From Candidatus Omnitrophota bacterium (GTDB lineage Bacteria; Omnitrophota; Koll11; Gygaellales; Profunditerraquicolaceae), in assembly GCA_026387515.1 (NCBI GenBank), contig JAPLLP010000257.1, positions 19,609 to 25,643 on the forward strand: 6,035 nt of DNA. Direction: 5' to 3'. Position numbers and translations under genes: made by a program. Positions 1 to 6,035 of this stretch are shown piece by piece. Position 1 is the stretch's first letter; every line of letters starts with the position of its first letter. The notes beneath the pieces were generated by a model, which saw only the letters and a list, made by a program, of their open reading frames with translations, had not been told where the DNA came from and ran no database searches.

Positions 1-189
1 GTCACACTATATATAATATCTTACTTCATTGGAAAAAATAAAATAAGACAGGATGATAGAAAACGCCGCAAGGAAGCAGATCGTCAGGAAAAAGAACAAA
101 CAATAAGTCCGCGAAAAAAGCTTCATGAGGAAGAGAAAAAACGCTGGGAAGACGAATACTGGAGACGTCAGCAAAGAGGAGAGAGGTAG
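1..189 (+). CDS. C-terminal part of a small membrane-associated protein with a charged tail (5' partial)
   Basis: An open frame enters from the left edge and ends at TAG 187-189, giving 62 visible residues. The first ten or so (VTLYIISYFIG) are hydrophobic and aromatic and look like the end of a transmembrane helix. The rest is almost entirely charged, rich in Lys, Arg and Glu (for example KRRKEADRQEKEQ, then EEEKKRWEDEYWRRQQR), so it is probably a cytoplasmic helical or coiled-coil tail. The stop is 6 nt before the ATG of the mscS remnant, and the purine-rich end of this frame supplies that gene's ribosome binding site, so the two were probably cotranscribed. I do not recognise the family. 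The frame has no stop for its whole visible length and shows a sensible membrane-anchor pattern, but composition this biased can stay open by chance, so the call is moderate. Confidence 0.6.
   Translation, partial: VTLYIISYFIGKNKIRQDDRKRRKEADRQEKEQTISPRKKLHEEEKKRWEDEYWRRQQRGER
181..186 (+). promoter_or_regulatory. Ribosome binding site of the mscS remnant
   Basis: GAGAGG, preceded by AGAG, lies 9 nt before ATG 196 and sits in the last codons of the upstream partial gene. It supports ATG 196 as the original start of the mscS gene. Confidence 0.6.
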
Positions 190-195
190 GTTGAT

Positions 196-665
196 ATGCA
201 GCAGAATACGGCAGAGCTACTCAGTAAACTAAACGGATACTTATTACAATATGGCATGAACCTCATTGCGGCAATCCTTATTTTTTTTATTGGCCGCTGG
301 GTGGCTCGTTTATTGTCAAGGATCACGGAAAAGGCGATGCAGAGGGCAAAGGTCAATGAAAGCCTTGCCTCTTTTACCAAAAACATCATTTATTAGAGAC
401 AAATTCTTTTGTGGCGCTCGTGGGGGCTGCGGGTCTAGCGGTTGGTTTTGCCTTGCAAGGATCCCTGGCCAATTTCGCCGCGGGGGTAATGGTGATACTC
501 TTTCAGCCTTTCGAGGTTGGCGGTTTCATTGAGACTAGCGGCGTAAGCTTCAGTACTATCTTGGTCTCTCCGGATAATAAGCGCGTAATCATACCTAATG
601 CCAAGATTACCGGCGATAAGATTGTTGTTACTATAAAGGGAAAATCCGCTGATGGGAAATTCTAA
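196..665 (+). pseudogene. mscS: Decayed small-conductance mechanosensitive channel gene (MscS family)
   Basis: Two frames together spell a damaged MscS. Frame A (196-396, 66 aa) has an amphipathic N-terminus, a TM1-like helix (LIAAILIFFIGRW) and the TM1-TM2 linker, and ends NIIY-stop. Frame B resumes as ETNSF at 396-410, then VALVGAAGLAVGFALQGSLA, the family's TM3 pore helix with its Gly/Ala pattern, then NFAAGV, the QPFEVG turn and the beta domain with DNKRVIIPNAKI. Compared with remembered E. coli MscS, about 16 residues of TM2 are missing at the junction. A lost 49 nt would explain both the gap and the frame change. A further 8 or so residues are missing in frame around 543-551, where GV runs straight into SFST. 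The C-terminal alpha/beta domain (about 100 residues) is absent: homology fades after ITGDKIV near 626 and the frame stops at 663-665, inside glnS. Intact MscS is a heptameric inner-membrane tension-gated channel; this copy cannot make one. An assembly error remains possible for the frame break. Confidence 0.85.
635..640 (+). promoter_or_regulatory. Ribosome binding site of glnS, inside the mscS remnant
   Basis: AAAGGG, followed by A, ends 11 nt before ATG 652. A TAA in the glnS frame at 634-636 directly abuts this site, and only CCG and CTG codons stand just before the ATG, so ATG 652 is the only reasonable start. The site lies in the terminal codons of the mscS remnant. Confidence 0.65.
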
Positions 666-2334
666 ACCTATCACCAATTTCATCCGCGAAATCATCGACG
701 GAGATCTAGCCACGGGCAAGAATAACGGCCGGGTGCACACGCGCTTCCCGCCGGAGCCCAACGGTTACCTGCATATCGGCCACGCCAAGAGCATCTGCCT
801 TAATTTCGGCATTGCCCGGGATTATAAGGGATTGTGCAACTTGCGCTTTGATGACACTAACCCCCAGACCGAGGATGTAGAATATGTGCAGTCTATCATG
901 GAGGATGTGCGTTGGCTGGGTTTCGATTGGGGCGAGCGTCTTTATTATGCCTCGGATTATTTTGAGAAGCTTTTTGAATTTGCCGTGCAGTTGATTGAAA
1001 AAGAAAAAGCCTTTGTATGCGACCAGTCTCTTGAAGAGATGAGGCGTGACCGGGGCACGATAACTGAACCCGGGAAGGAAAGCCCGTTCCGCAATCGCAG
1101 CGTTAAAGAAAACCTGGATTTATTTGGTCGCATGAGGCGGGGTGAATTTGAAGAAGGGCAGAAGGTTTTGCGCGGGAAGATTGACATGGCCCATCCTAAT
1201 TTATTGATGCGCGATCCGGTATTTTATCGCATCAGGAAAGAGGCTCATCATAGGACAGAGATGAAGTGGTGTATTTATCCCACCTACGATTTTACCCACG
1301 GGATTTGCGATTCCCTGGAGGGGATTACGCATTCTATCTGTACCCTGGAATTCGAAGTACACCGTCAGTTGTACGATTGGATCCTTGACCAACTGGGCGT
1401 GCATCATCCCCAGCAGATAGAATTCGCGCGTCTCAATCTTAGCCACACAGTTTTAAGCAAGCGTAAGCTCTTGGAGTTAGTGGAAAGGAAATTAGTCAGT
1501 GGCTGGGATGACCCGCGTATGCCTACCATAGCTGGCTTTAGGCGCCGCGGTTACATTCCGGAATCCATACGCAGATTTTGTGATCAGATTGGAGTGGCCA
1601 AGGCCGACAGTATAGTGGACCTGGTGGTGCTGGAAAACAGCATCCGCGAAGAGTTGAACAAGACCGCTCCCCGGGTCATGGCAGTGCTTCGGCCGCTTAA
1701 GGTGGTCATTGATAATTATCCGGAGAATCAAATTGAAGAGCTGGATGCGATCAATACTCCGGAAGATCCCGCTTGCGGTACGCGCAAGGTCATTTTTACA
1801 AAGGAGCTTTATATCGAACAGGATGATTTTCGTCAAGACCCGCCGAAACAATTTTTCCGCCTGGCTCCGGGAAAGGAAGTGCGCCTGCGCTGCGCCTATT
1901 TTATCAAATGTGTCGGAGTCTCTAAGGATGAGGCCACGGGTCAGATCAAAGAGGTACACTGTACCTATGATCCGGCAACGCGCGGCGGCGATGCCCCGGA
2001 TGGACGTAAGGTTAAGGGAACCATACACTGGGTATCTTGCGTTCATGCCATAGAAGCCGAGGTACGCTTATATGAGACCCTTTTTACCAAACGCGACCCC
2101 AATGATGTCCCTGAGGGGAGTGATTTTACCGCAAACCTTAACCCGAAGTCCCTAGAGATCTTACCTTCGTGTCTGGTCGAGCCCAGCCTTAAGAAGGCGT
2201 TACCCGGGAACCGCTACCAATTCGAGCGCTTAGGGTATTTTTCCGTGGATAACGTTGATGCCTCCGGAAAGCCGACTTTTAACCGGATCGTTACCCTGCG
2301 GGACACCTGGGCTAAGATCGAAAGCAAACTATAA
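652..2334 (+). CDS. glnS: Glutamine--tRNA ligase (GlnRS)
   Basis: This class Ib synthetase charges tRNA-Gln directly with glutamine using ATP in the cytoplasm. The product is 560 aa, close to the 554 aa of E. coli GlnRS, and matches it along its full length. The N-terminus ([16 protein letters not shown]) leads into the Rossmann catalytic domain with [17 protein letters not shown]; the HIGH motif is at residues 41-44. FDDTNP at 66-71 contacts ATP and tRNA acceptor, and the KMSKS-equivalent VLSKRKL is at 267-273. Residues equivalent to E. coli Arg30, Tyr211 and Cys229, which select glutamine over glutamate, are present as Arg31, Tyr212 and Cys230, so it reads as a true GlnRS and not a GluRS. 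From about 340 on come the two anticodon-binding beta barrels, with [12 protein letters not shown] and the terminal LRDTWAKIE. The start overlaps the last 14 nt of the mscS remnant. No terminator is visible after it. Its presence means the cell need not rely on the GatCAB transamidation route for Gln-tRNA. Confidence 0.98.
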   Translation: MGNSKPITNFIREIIDGDLATGKNNGRVHTRFPPEPNGYLHIGHAKSICLNFGIARDYKGLCNLRFDDTNPQTEDVEYVQSIMEDVRWLGFDWGERLYYASDYFEKLFEFAVQLIEKEKAFVCDQSLEEMRRDRGTITEPGKESPFRNRSVKENLDLFGRMRRGEFEEGQKVLRGKIDMAHPNLLMRDPVFYRIRKEAHHRTEMKWCIYPTYDFTHGICDSLEGITHSICTLEFEVHRQLYDWILDQLGVHHPQQIEFARLNLSHTVLSKRKLLELVERKLVSGWDDPRMPTIAGFRRRGYIPESIRRFCDQIGVAKADSIVDLVVLENSIREELNKTAPRVMAVLRPLKVVIDNYPENQIEELDAINTPEDPACGTRKVIFTKELYIEQDDFRQDPPKQFFRLAPGKEVRLRCAYFIKCVGVSKDEATGQIKEVHCTYDPATRGGDAPDGRKVKGTIHWVSCVHAIEAEVRLYETLFTKRDPNDVPEGSDFTANLNPKSLEILPSCLVEPSLKKALPGNRYQFERLGYFSVDNVDASGKPTFNRIVTLRDTWAKIESKL

Positions 2335-2338
2335 TCCC

Positions 2339-2367
2339 TTGAGCAAGAAAATTTATTGTGCTATATT
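2339..2367 (+). promoter_or_regulatory. Sigma-70-type promoter of the tRNA-Leu gene
   Basis: A -35 box TTGAGC (2339-2344, 4 of 6 consensus) is separated by exactly 17 nt from a -10 box TATATT (2362-2367, 5 of 6). TGC directly before the -10 makes it an extended -10 element. Transcription would start near 2374, leaving a leader of about 14 nt before the mature tRNA 5' end. It begins 5 nt after the glnS stop. This is read from sequence only. Confidence 0.65.
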
Positions 2368-2387
2368 AAATATGGTTTTTTATAAAC

Positions 2388-2468
2388 GCGCGGGTGGTGG
2401 AATGGCAGACACGCAAGCATGAGGGGCTTGTGCCGAAAGGCTTGGGGGTTCAACTCCCCCCTCGCGCA
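2388..2468 (+). tRNA. tRNA-Leu(GAG)
   Basis: The cloverleaf folds cleanly. The acceptor stem GCGCGGG (2388-2394) pairs with CTCGCGC (2461-2467) with one G-U pair. There is a 3-bp D stem (GTG/CAC) with the GG pair at 2404-2405. The anticodon stem CAAGC/GCTTG (2414-2418 with 2426-2430) carries loop ATGAGGG with anticodon GAG at 2421-2423, reading CUU and CUC leucine codons. The long variable arm GCC-GAAA-GGC (2432-2441) marks a class II tRNA (Leu/Ser/Tyr). The T arm is GGGGG-TTCAACT-CCCCC (2444-2460). The discriminator A2468 is as needed by LeuRS. The 3' CCA is not encoded (the next bases are CT), so it must be added by a nucleotidyltransferase. Confidence 0.97.
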
Positions 2469-2485
2469 CTAAATTAGAAAATTGA

Positions 2486-3418
2486 TTATTTGTCGTGGCG
2501 TTTGTCTTTAACGAAGTTGCTCTTGTCTTGGCTTTTGGCAATGCATTTTAACTCCGCGCCGATCTCACCGATCAAAGCCACGTGTTCAATCTTTCTCGCC
2601 TCGTTAGTCACCACGCCGATAGATACGCAAAGAAGGGGGATTTTTTGTTCGTTGCCTTTGCGGTCCAAGGCGATGATGAAACCGTTCTTCCTGTCCTTTT
2701 CATTGTAGAAGGTCGGAGAAGTCTTATCAAACTCGTCGATTATTTCCTGGCAGACGCTATCTACGGTGTCGGGCACCGTCACTACTACAAAATCATCTCC
2801 GCCGATATGTCCGATAAAATCATCCGCGCTGCCGAATTTTTGGGTGGAACGGATCAGGATGCGGGCGGTTTCCCGGATAACCTCGTCCCCGTGTTCAAAG
2901 CCGTATTTGTCATTATAGGTCTTGAATTTATCAAGGTCCACGTAGCAGACGGCAAAGAGGGATTTATTTTCAATGCGCTTGGTCAATTCGTTTATGATAG
3001 AAACGTTTCCCGGAAGGCGGGTTAAGGGGTTTGCCTCTAGGTCTATCTGCGTGCGCCTCAAGACCATGCGTATGCGCGCCAGCAGTTCTTTGGGTTCAAA
3101 AGGTTTTACCACATAATCGTCTGCTCCGGCGTCTAGGCCGTCCACGCGGTCATTAATATCGCCTTTACCGGTTACCATAATGATAGGCAGGTGTCTTAAA
3201 AGTAAGTCTTTTTTTACCTGTCTGCAGACCTGCCGTCCGTCCATTTTAGGGATTTTATAGTCCAGGAGTACCATATCCGGGGATTTAGTATTGATGGCCT
3301 TTATCGCCTCTTCCCCGTCTTGGGCCTCAATCACGATATAGTTTTCTTCGGCAAGGGTAAGTTTTAATACGTCACGGATATCCGGGTCATCGTCAACGAT
3401 CAGTATTTTAGTGGGCAT
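2486..3418 (-). CDS. Response regulator with receiver and GGDEF domains (probable diguanylate cyclase)
   Basis: A cytoplasmic two-domain output protein of 310 aa. Residues 1-122 form a CheY-like receiver: acidic pocket Asp9-Asp10-Asp11, phosphoacceptor Asp53 in LLDYKIP, Thr83 in MVTGKG, and Lys105 in VVKPFEP. After a short linker comes NPLTRLPGN (130-138) and the GGDEF domain. Metal-binding Asp161 (VDLDKFK) and guanine-contacting Asn169 and Asp178 (NDKYGFEHGD) are kept. Asp178 fits cyclic di-GMP rather than the Ser of hybrid promiscuous cyclases. The signature is GGDDF (206-210), with the catalytic third acidic residue kept and the fourth changed from Glu to Asp. The RxxD inhibitory site is not formed: Ser197 stands where Arg is needed. 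A long insertion (FYNEKDRKNGFI, about 237-260) precedes the last strand, typical of the HIGGDDF subgroup. It lies 10 nt after the kinase gene, is probably phosphorylated by it, and faces the tRNA-Leu gene tail to tail. Confidence 0.95.
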   Translation of the reverse strand: MPTKILIVDDDPDIRDVLKLTLAEENYIVIEAQDGEEAIKAINTKSPDMVLLDYKIPKMDGRQVCRQVKKDLLLRHLPIIMVTGKGDINDRVDGLDAGADDYVVKPFEPKELLARIRMVLRRTQIDLEANPLTRLPGNVSIINELTKRIENKSLFAVCYVDLDKFKTYNDKYGFEHGDEVIRETARILIRSTQKFGSADDFIGHIGGDDFVVVTVPDTVDSVCQEIIDEFDKTSPTFYNEKDRKNGFIIALDRKGNEQKIPLLCVSIGVVTNEARKIEHVALIGEIGAELKCIAKSQDKSNFVKDKRHDK

Positions 3419-3425
3419 AAATTAA

Positions 3426-3430
3426 TCCTT
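3426..3430 (-). promoter_or_regulatory. Ribosome binding site of the receiver-GGDEF gene, overlapping the kinase stop codon
   Basis: On the minus strand AAGGA is followed by 7 nt and then ATG (3418-3416). The first two bases of this site, AA, are the last two bases of the kinase TAA (3431-3429). This overlap supports translational coupling and fixes the start. Confidence 0.7.
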
Positions 3431-4889
3431 AAGTTGCCTGCGGCAAGGTGAAGCTGAATGTCGATCCGGCGCCTATTTTGCTCTCTACCCAGATTTTTCC
3501 GCCATGCGCTTCAATGATACGTTTTACCAGGGTCAGGCCCAAGCCCGTACCCTTTACCTGTTCATTTATGGAATTCTCCACCCGGTAGAATTCTTCAAAG
3601 ATCTTTTCTTTAGCCTCCGGCGGTATACCGCAACCCGTATCGGAGATATCTATCTGGATCATGGTGTCGTGCTTATGGCTCTGTACGGTTATTTTTCCTC
3701 CCGGAGGCGTGAATTTGAGGGCATTGCCGATAATGTTGATAAATACGCGCGCCAGCTGTCCGGCGTCAGCCAGTACGACCAAGGCGTCGCCTGATATTTT
3801 GGTGAAAAGGTCTCCCACCTGTTCGAGTATCACGGTTAAGTCTTGCGGCACCGGCTTCATAGCTATCTTTCCGGATTCGATGCGCGATATATCCAGAAGG
3901 TCATTTACTATATTGGTGAGTTCGTCACTGTGTTTGTTGATCTTCTCAAGCCTCAGATGTACCTCTTCAGGGACTGCCCCCAGCTTTCCGGCGAGTAATA
4001 TCGACGCATATCCTTTGATGGAGGTAAGAGGTGTCCTTAATTCGTGGGATACCGCCGAGACAAAATCGGACTTACGCCTGTTTATCGTTTTTACTTCTTC
4101 CAGGGCCTGGCTTAAGGCCCGGGTTCTTTCCTCTACTTTTTTCTCCAGGCTCTGCTGGGCCAACCAGGTTTTTTCAAAAAGGCGGGCGTTTTCCAAGGCC
4201 TGGCCGAGTTGATTAGCCAGTATCGATATAAGCTCTTCGTCCCCCTCGGTGATGGCAAAATCCGTGTTTTCTGTGCCGGCGAATAAAAATCCTTTTAGGC
4301 CTTCTTTAGGCAATACCGGGCTGATCACAAAAGAATGCGCGCTAAAGGTGCGGGTTATCTCGTTTTTCAGTTCGGCATCCTCTTTGAAAGAGAGGTTGGA
4401 CATATTGCTGTCGCCGCCCATTAACCCCAGGAATAGCTGTTTGTTTTCTTCCGCAAAAGAAAAAATCCTTCCCAGCTCGTCTTCCGTATAACCTAAGCTA
4501 AGGCGCAATTCAAATCTTTCGTTTGCATTATTCAAAAGGAAACAACAGGCTTTATCAAATCCCAATTCGTCCAGGCAGCTAGAGTCGATGCGCTTGAAGA
4601 TCTGGGGTTCTTCTAAGGTCGTGCTCATGGAGCGCGAGAGCCGTTGCAGGGCATAGAGGCCGGACATTTTTTTGTCCAACTCTTCCTGTGTCTTATTCAA
4701 TTCCATGTCGGTGCGCACGATAAGTTTTGCCTGTTCATCCATCTCGTCGAGCGAACGCCTTAACTGATCGCCCTCTTTGTACAGCTGTTTTATCTTTTCC
4801 ATCTTTAAGGCCAAGACTATTACCAGAGATAATAAGGCTACAATCCCTGTAGGCCCCAAAAGAACGAAAAGGTCTTCGTTAACCCGCAT
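3429..4889 (-). CDS. Membrane-anchored GAF-domain sensor histidine kinase
   Basis: An inner-membrane histidine kinase of 486 aa. One transmembrane helix (about residues 8-29) follows only seven N-terminal residues, so there is no periplasmic sensor domain and sensing must be cytoplasmic or in the membrane. A coiled coil (about 30-75) leads to a GAF-like domain (about 78-238), then a second coiled coil (240-272) and the HisKA dimerisation domain with phospho-acceptor His282 in SHELRTP. The ATPase domain has N box (IGNALKF, Asn389), G1 box DTGCGI (417-422), the FEEFYRV F box, and G2 box KGTGLGL (446-452), ending with GSTFSFTLP. All catalytic boxes are intact. The stretch between HisKA and the N box (about 360-372) looks around 12-15 residues shorter than usual. 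The gene starts 3 nt after the FIST gene stop, with GGGGAA (4901-4896) as a likely ribosome binding site. Its probable inputs are the GAF domain and the FIST protein, its output the receiver-GGDEF protein. Confidence 0.95.
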   Translation of the reverse strand: MRVNEDLFVLLGPTGIVALLSLVIVLALKMEKIKQLYKEGDQLRRSLDEMDEQAKLIVRTDMELNKTQEELDKKMSGLYALQRLSRSMSTTLEEPQIFKRIDSSCLDELGFDKACCFLLNNANERFELRLSLGYTEDELGRIFSFAEENKQLFLGLMGGDSNMSNLSFKEDAELKNEITRTFSAHSFVISPVLPKEGLKGFLFAGTENTDFAITEGDEELISILANQLGQALENARLFEKTWLAQQSLEKKVEERTRALSQALEEVKTINRRKSDFVSAVSHELRTPLTSIKGYASILLAGKLGAVPEEVHLRLEKINKHSDELTNIVNDLLDISRIESGKIAMKPVPQDLTVILEQVGDLFTKISGDALVVLADAGQLARVFINIIGNALKFTPPGGKITVQSHKHDTMIQIDISDTGCGIPPEAKEKIFEEFYRVENSINEQVKGTGLGLTLVKRIIEAHGGKIWVESKIGAGSTFSFTLPQAT

Positions 4890-4892
4890 ATA

Positions 4893-6035
4893 TTATTCCC
4901 CGATGGCTAAGATTACGATGCCGTGATTAAGAAAAGACGCCTTGCCGCGGTAGTCTATGGATTCCAGGGGAGCCTGTTCGCCGTAACTGAGCAAACCTAT
5001 TATGGGGGTGTATATTCCGAACTGCTCCTTCAAGATTCCTATTTCTTTTTCGCTCTCCTCCCCTAATAATTTATATCGCGAAAACGAATTAAAAACAAGC
5101 ACTAATTTGGCATTCCTGCCTCCCAGATAGTTATTGGCTTCCAGGGCCGCGTATCTTGTGGCCTCAAGGCAGGATTCCTTGGTAGCTATCATAAGCCGTA
5201 TCGTGCTGCCTTCCGGGATATTTCCATTGAAAACAAGGGATCCGTTGTCTTCCATGGATAAGACGCTTCTTAAGATATATTCGTTGGCCTCTTTGATAAG
5301 TATGCCGATGGGGTAAAATATCGCTATGCGCTTAAGTTCTTTTTTTAGCCTTGCCAGGTTGCAGTTGAAATATTCTTCATACAGGTTGGTTGCTGAAGCC
5401 TCGTCGATTTCGTAGACAACATTATTTTCGGATTTGGTTATCAGGCGCGGTTTACCCAAGGGCCTCCAGCCATGCCTGACCCCCATGCCGAAGCTCACCT
5501 TTCCTCCTACAAGGATTGCCACAGCCGCATCTTTTAGCGGGTATCGCTCGAAATATATCGAAAGCCCCAAGGGGCCTGAGGTATCAAGCAGGTTCGCCCC
5601 GACAAGAGGGAAGCTTAATCCTAGCCTCTCCTGTAGCCCGGAGATAAGCCTGGTGTTCTCTTTTTGCGCCATATCGGATAAAATAAGACAAAAGTCTTTG
5701 CGCACGCCTTTAAAACCGCGCAGAAGCCTCTCGCCTAAATCCTCTCCGGTCTCTATAGGGTTGTGGTCTTTTATTTTTTGGACAGAGGCGGCATTGCAAT
5801 ATGCCCCTTGCGGAAATTTTATGAGTAATAGGCCCAGGGCCTGTGTGGATATTCCGTAGTTGGAGATTACGATACGGCTGCTAGCGCCGATAAGGGGGGT
5901 AGTCGGGCCGAGAGCATTTTTTATGGCGCTCAAGGTTCCGGCGTGGGCGAATTCAGGGGAACTGATGACTATCGCCAGGTCCGCAGCTTCATTACCAATA
6001 TTTTCTCGTGCCTCCAGAAGGCACTCGCGAGTAGC
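4893..6035 (-). CDS. FIST-domain sensory protein (5' partial, continues beyond the right edge)
   Basis: The frame is open from the right edge to TAA 4895-4893, giving 380 visible residues. The first visible residues (ATRECLLEARENIG, then ADLAIVISSPEF) already match the start of a FIST_N domain, so the real start is outside the window; TTG at 5933-5931 is internal. FIST_N continues through PLIGASSRIVI (about 47-57), LILSD, PLVGAN (143-148) and GMGVRHGWRPLGKP (about 183-196), followed by the SENNVVYEID strand. FIST_C occupies about 215-380, with ATRYAALEANNYL, LVLVFNSFSRYKLLG, the hallmark IIGLLSYGEQAPL (about 345-357) and a closing FLNHGIVILAIG. No transmembrane helix or signal peptide is visible, so it is likely cytoplasmic. 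FIST domains are thought to bind small ligands; the NosP subgroup binds haem and senses nitric oxide and is often encoded with histidine kinases. Here the ligand is unknown. The kinase gene begins 3 nt downstream. Confidence 0.88.
   Translation of the reverse strand, partial: ATRECLLEARENIGNEAADLAIVISSPEFAHAGTLSAIKNALGPTTPLIGASSRIVISNYGISTQALGLLLIKFPQGAYCNAASVQKIKDHNPIETGEDLGERLLRGFKGVRKDFCLILSDMAQKENTRLISGLQERLGLSFPLVGANLLDTSGPLGLSIYFERYPLKDAAVAILVGGKVSFGMGVRHGWRPLGKPRLITKSENNVVYEIDEASATNLYEEYFNCNLARLKKELKRIAIFYPIGILIKEANEYILRSVLSMEDNGSLVFNGNIPEGSTIRLMIATKESCLEATRYAALEANNYLGGRNAKLVLVFNSFSRYKLLGEESEKEIGILKEQFGIYTPIIGLLSYGEQAPLESIDYRGKASFLNHGIVILAIGE

Noticed and set aside
380..415. Programmed ribosomal frameshift joining the mscS halves
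   Set aside because: A shift would fuse the frames but could not supply the roughly 16 missing TM2 residues, and no convincing slippery heptamer with a downstream structure is seen.
196..665. Two genuine separate small proteins (196-396 and 411-665) instead of one broken gene
   Set aside because: Each matches a successive part of MscS, the second has no ribosome binding site before GTG 411, and MscS homology (ETNSF) already begins upstream of that GTG.
1492..2046. Long antisense open frame of 184 codons on the minus strand
   Set aside because: It lies wholly within glnS, whose protein is conserved over its full length; the frame has no family resemblance and no ribosome binding site.
2432..2441. 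GCC-GAAA-GGC hairpin as a terminator
   Set aside because: It is the variable arm of the class II tRNA-Leu and has no following U-run.
2582..3025. Plus-strand open frame of 147 codons
   Set aside because: It is antisense to the receiver-GGDEF gene, whose domain motifs are clear; no recognisable domain in this frame.
3661..4212. Plus-strand open frame of 183 codons
   Set aside because: It is antisense to the HisKA and ATPase regions of the kinase; its Ser/Arg-rich composition is typical of a shadow frame.
5931..5933. TTG start for the FIST gene
   Set aside because: The same frame stays open to the window edge and the upstream residues (ADLAIVISSPEF) belong to the FIST_N domain, so this TTG is an internal leucine codon.
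1..6035. Mobile element, CRISPR array, toxin-antitoxin pair or prophage genes
   Set aside because: No spaced repeats, terminal inverted repeats, transposase or phage-like proteins were found on either strand.

Overview
This is a compact bacterial window with two converging halves. The plus strand (1-2468) carries the tail of a small membrane-associated protein, a decayed mscS-family channel gene, a complete glutaminyl-tRNA synthetase gene (glnS), and a tRNA-Leu(GAG) behind its own recognisable promoter. The minus strand (6035 down to 2486) carries three tightly spaced signalling genes that read as one transcription unit: a FIST-domain sensor (its start lies beyond the right edge), a membrane-anchored GAF sensor histidine kinase, and a receiver-GGDEF response regulator.

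How the parts work together: the FIST protein is probably a cytoplasmic ligand-binding sensor. The kinase stop and start spacings (3 nt after the FIST stop, about 10 nt before the regulator start, with the regulator's ribosome binding site touching the kinase stop) indicate translational coupling. The regulator has a complete phosphoacceptor site and a diguanylate-cyclase domain, so the simplest model is ligand -> FIST -> kinase -> phosphorelay -> cyclic di-GMP. FIST proteins next to kinases or cyclic di-GMP enzymes are known in the NosP (haem/nitric oxide) family, but nothing in this sequence proves that ligand here. glnS and the tRNA gene are ordinary translation genes with no evident link to the signalling operon.

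The mscS remnant is the most irregular element. The pore-helix region is very well preserved, but most of TM2 is missing across a junction that shifts the frame, a short stretch of the beta domain is missing in frame, and the C-terminal domain is gone, with the glnS ribosome binding site and start codon now inside the remnant's tail. The kinase also looks shortened just before its ATP-binding domain.

Organism: base composition is mixed, genes are packed closely, tRNA CCA is not encoded, and the genome has a GlnRS of the type found in gamma-proteobacteria and some other phyla. Together with the style of the FIST / GAF-kinase / receiver-GGDEF cassette this suggests an uncultured Gram-negative lineage, possibly Omnitrophota or a deltaproteobacterium-like group. 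This is inference from remembered family style, not demonstrated. I see no mobile element, CRISPR array or prophage gene. No stretch over 300 bases lacks a gene; the only real intergenic gap (2335-2485) holds the tRNA and its promoter.
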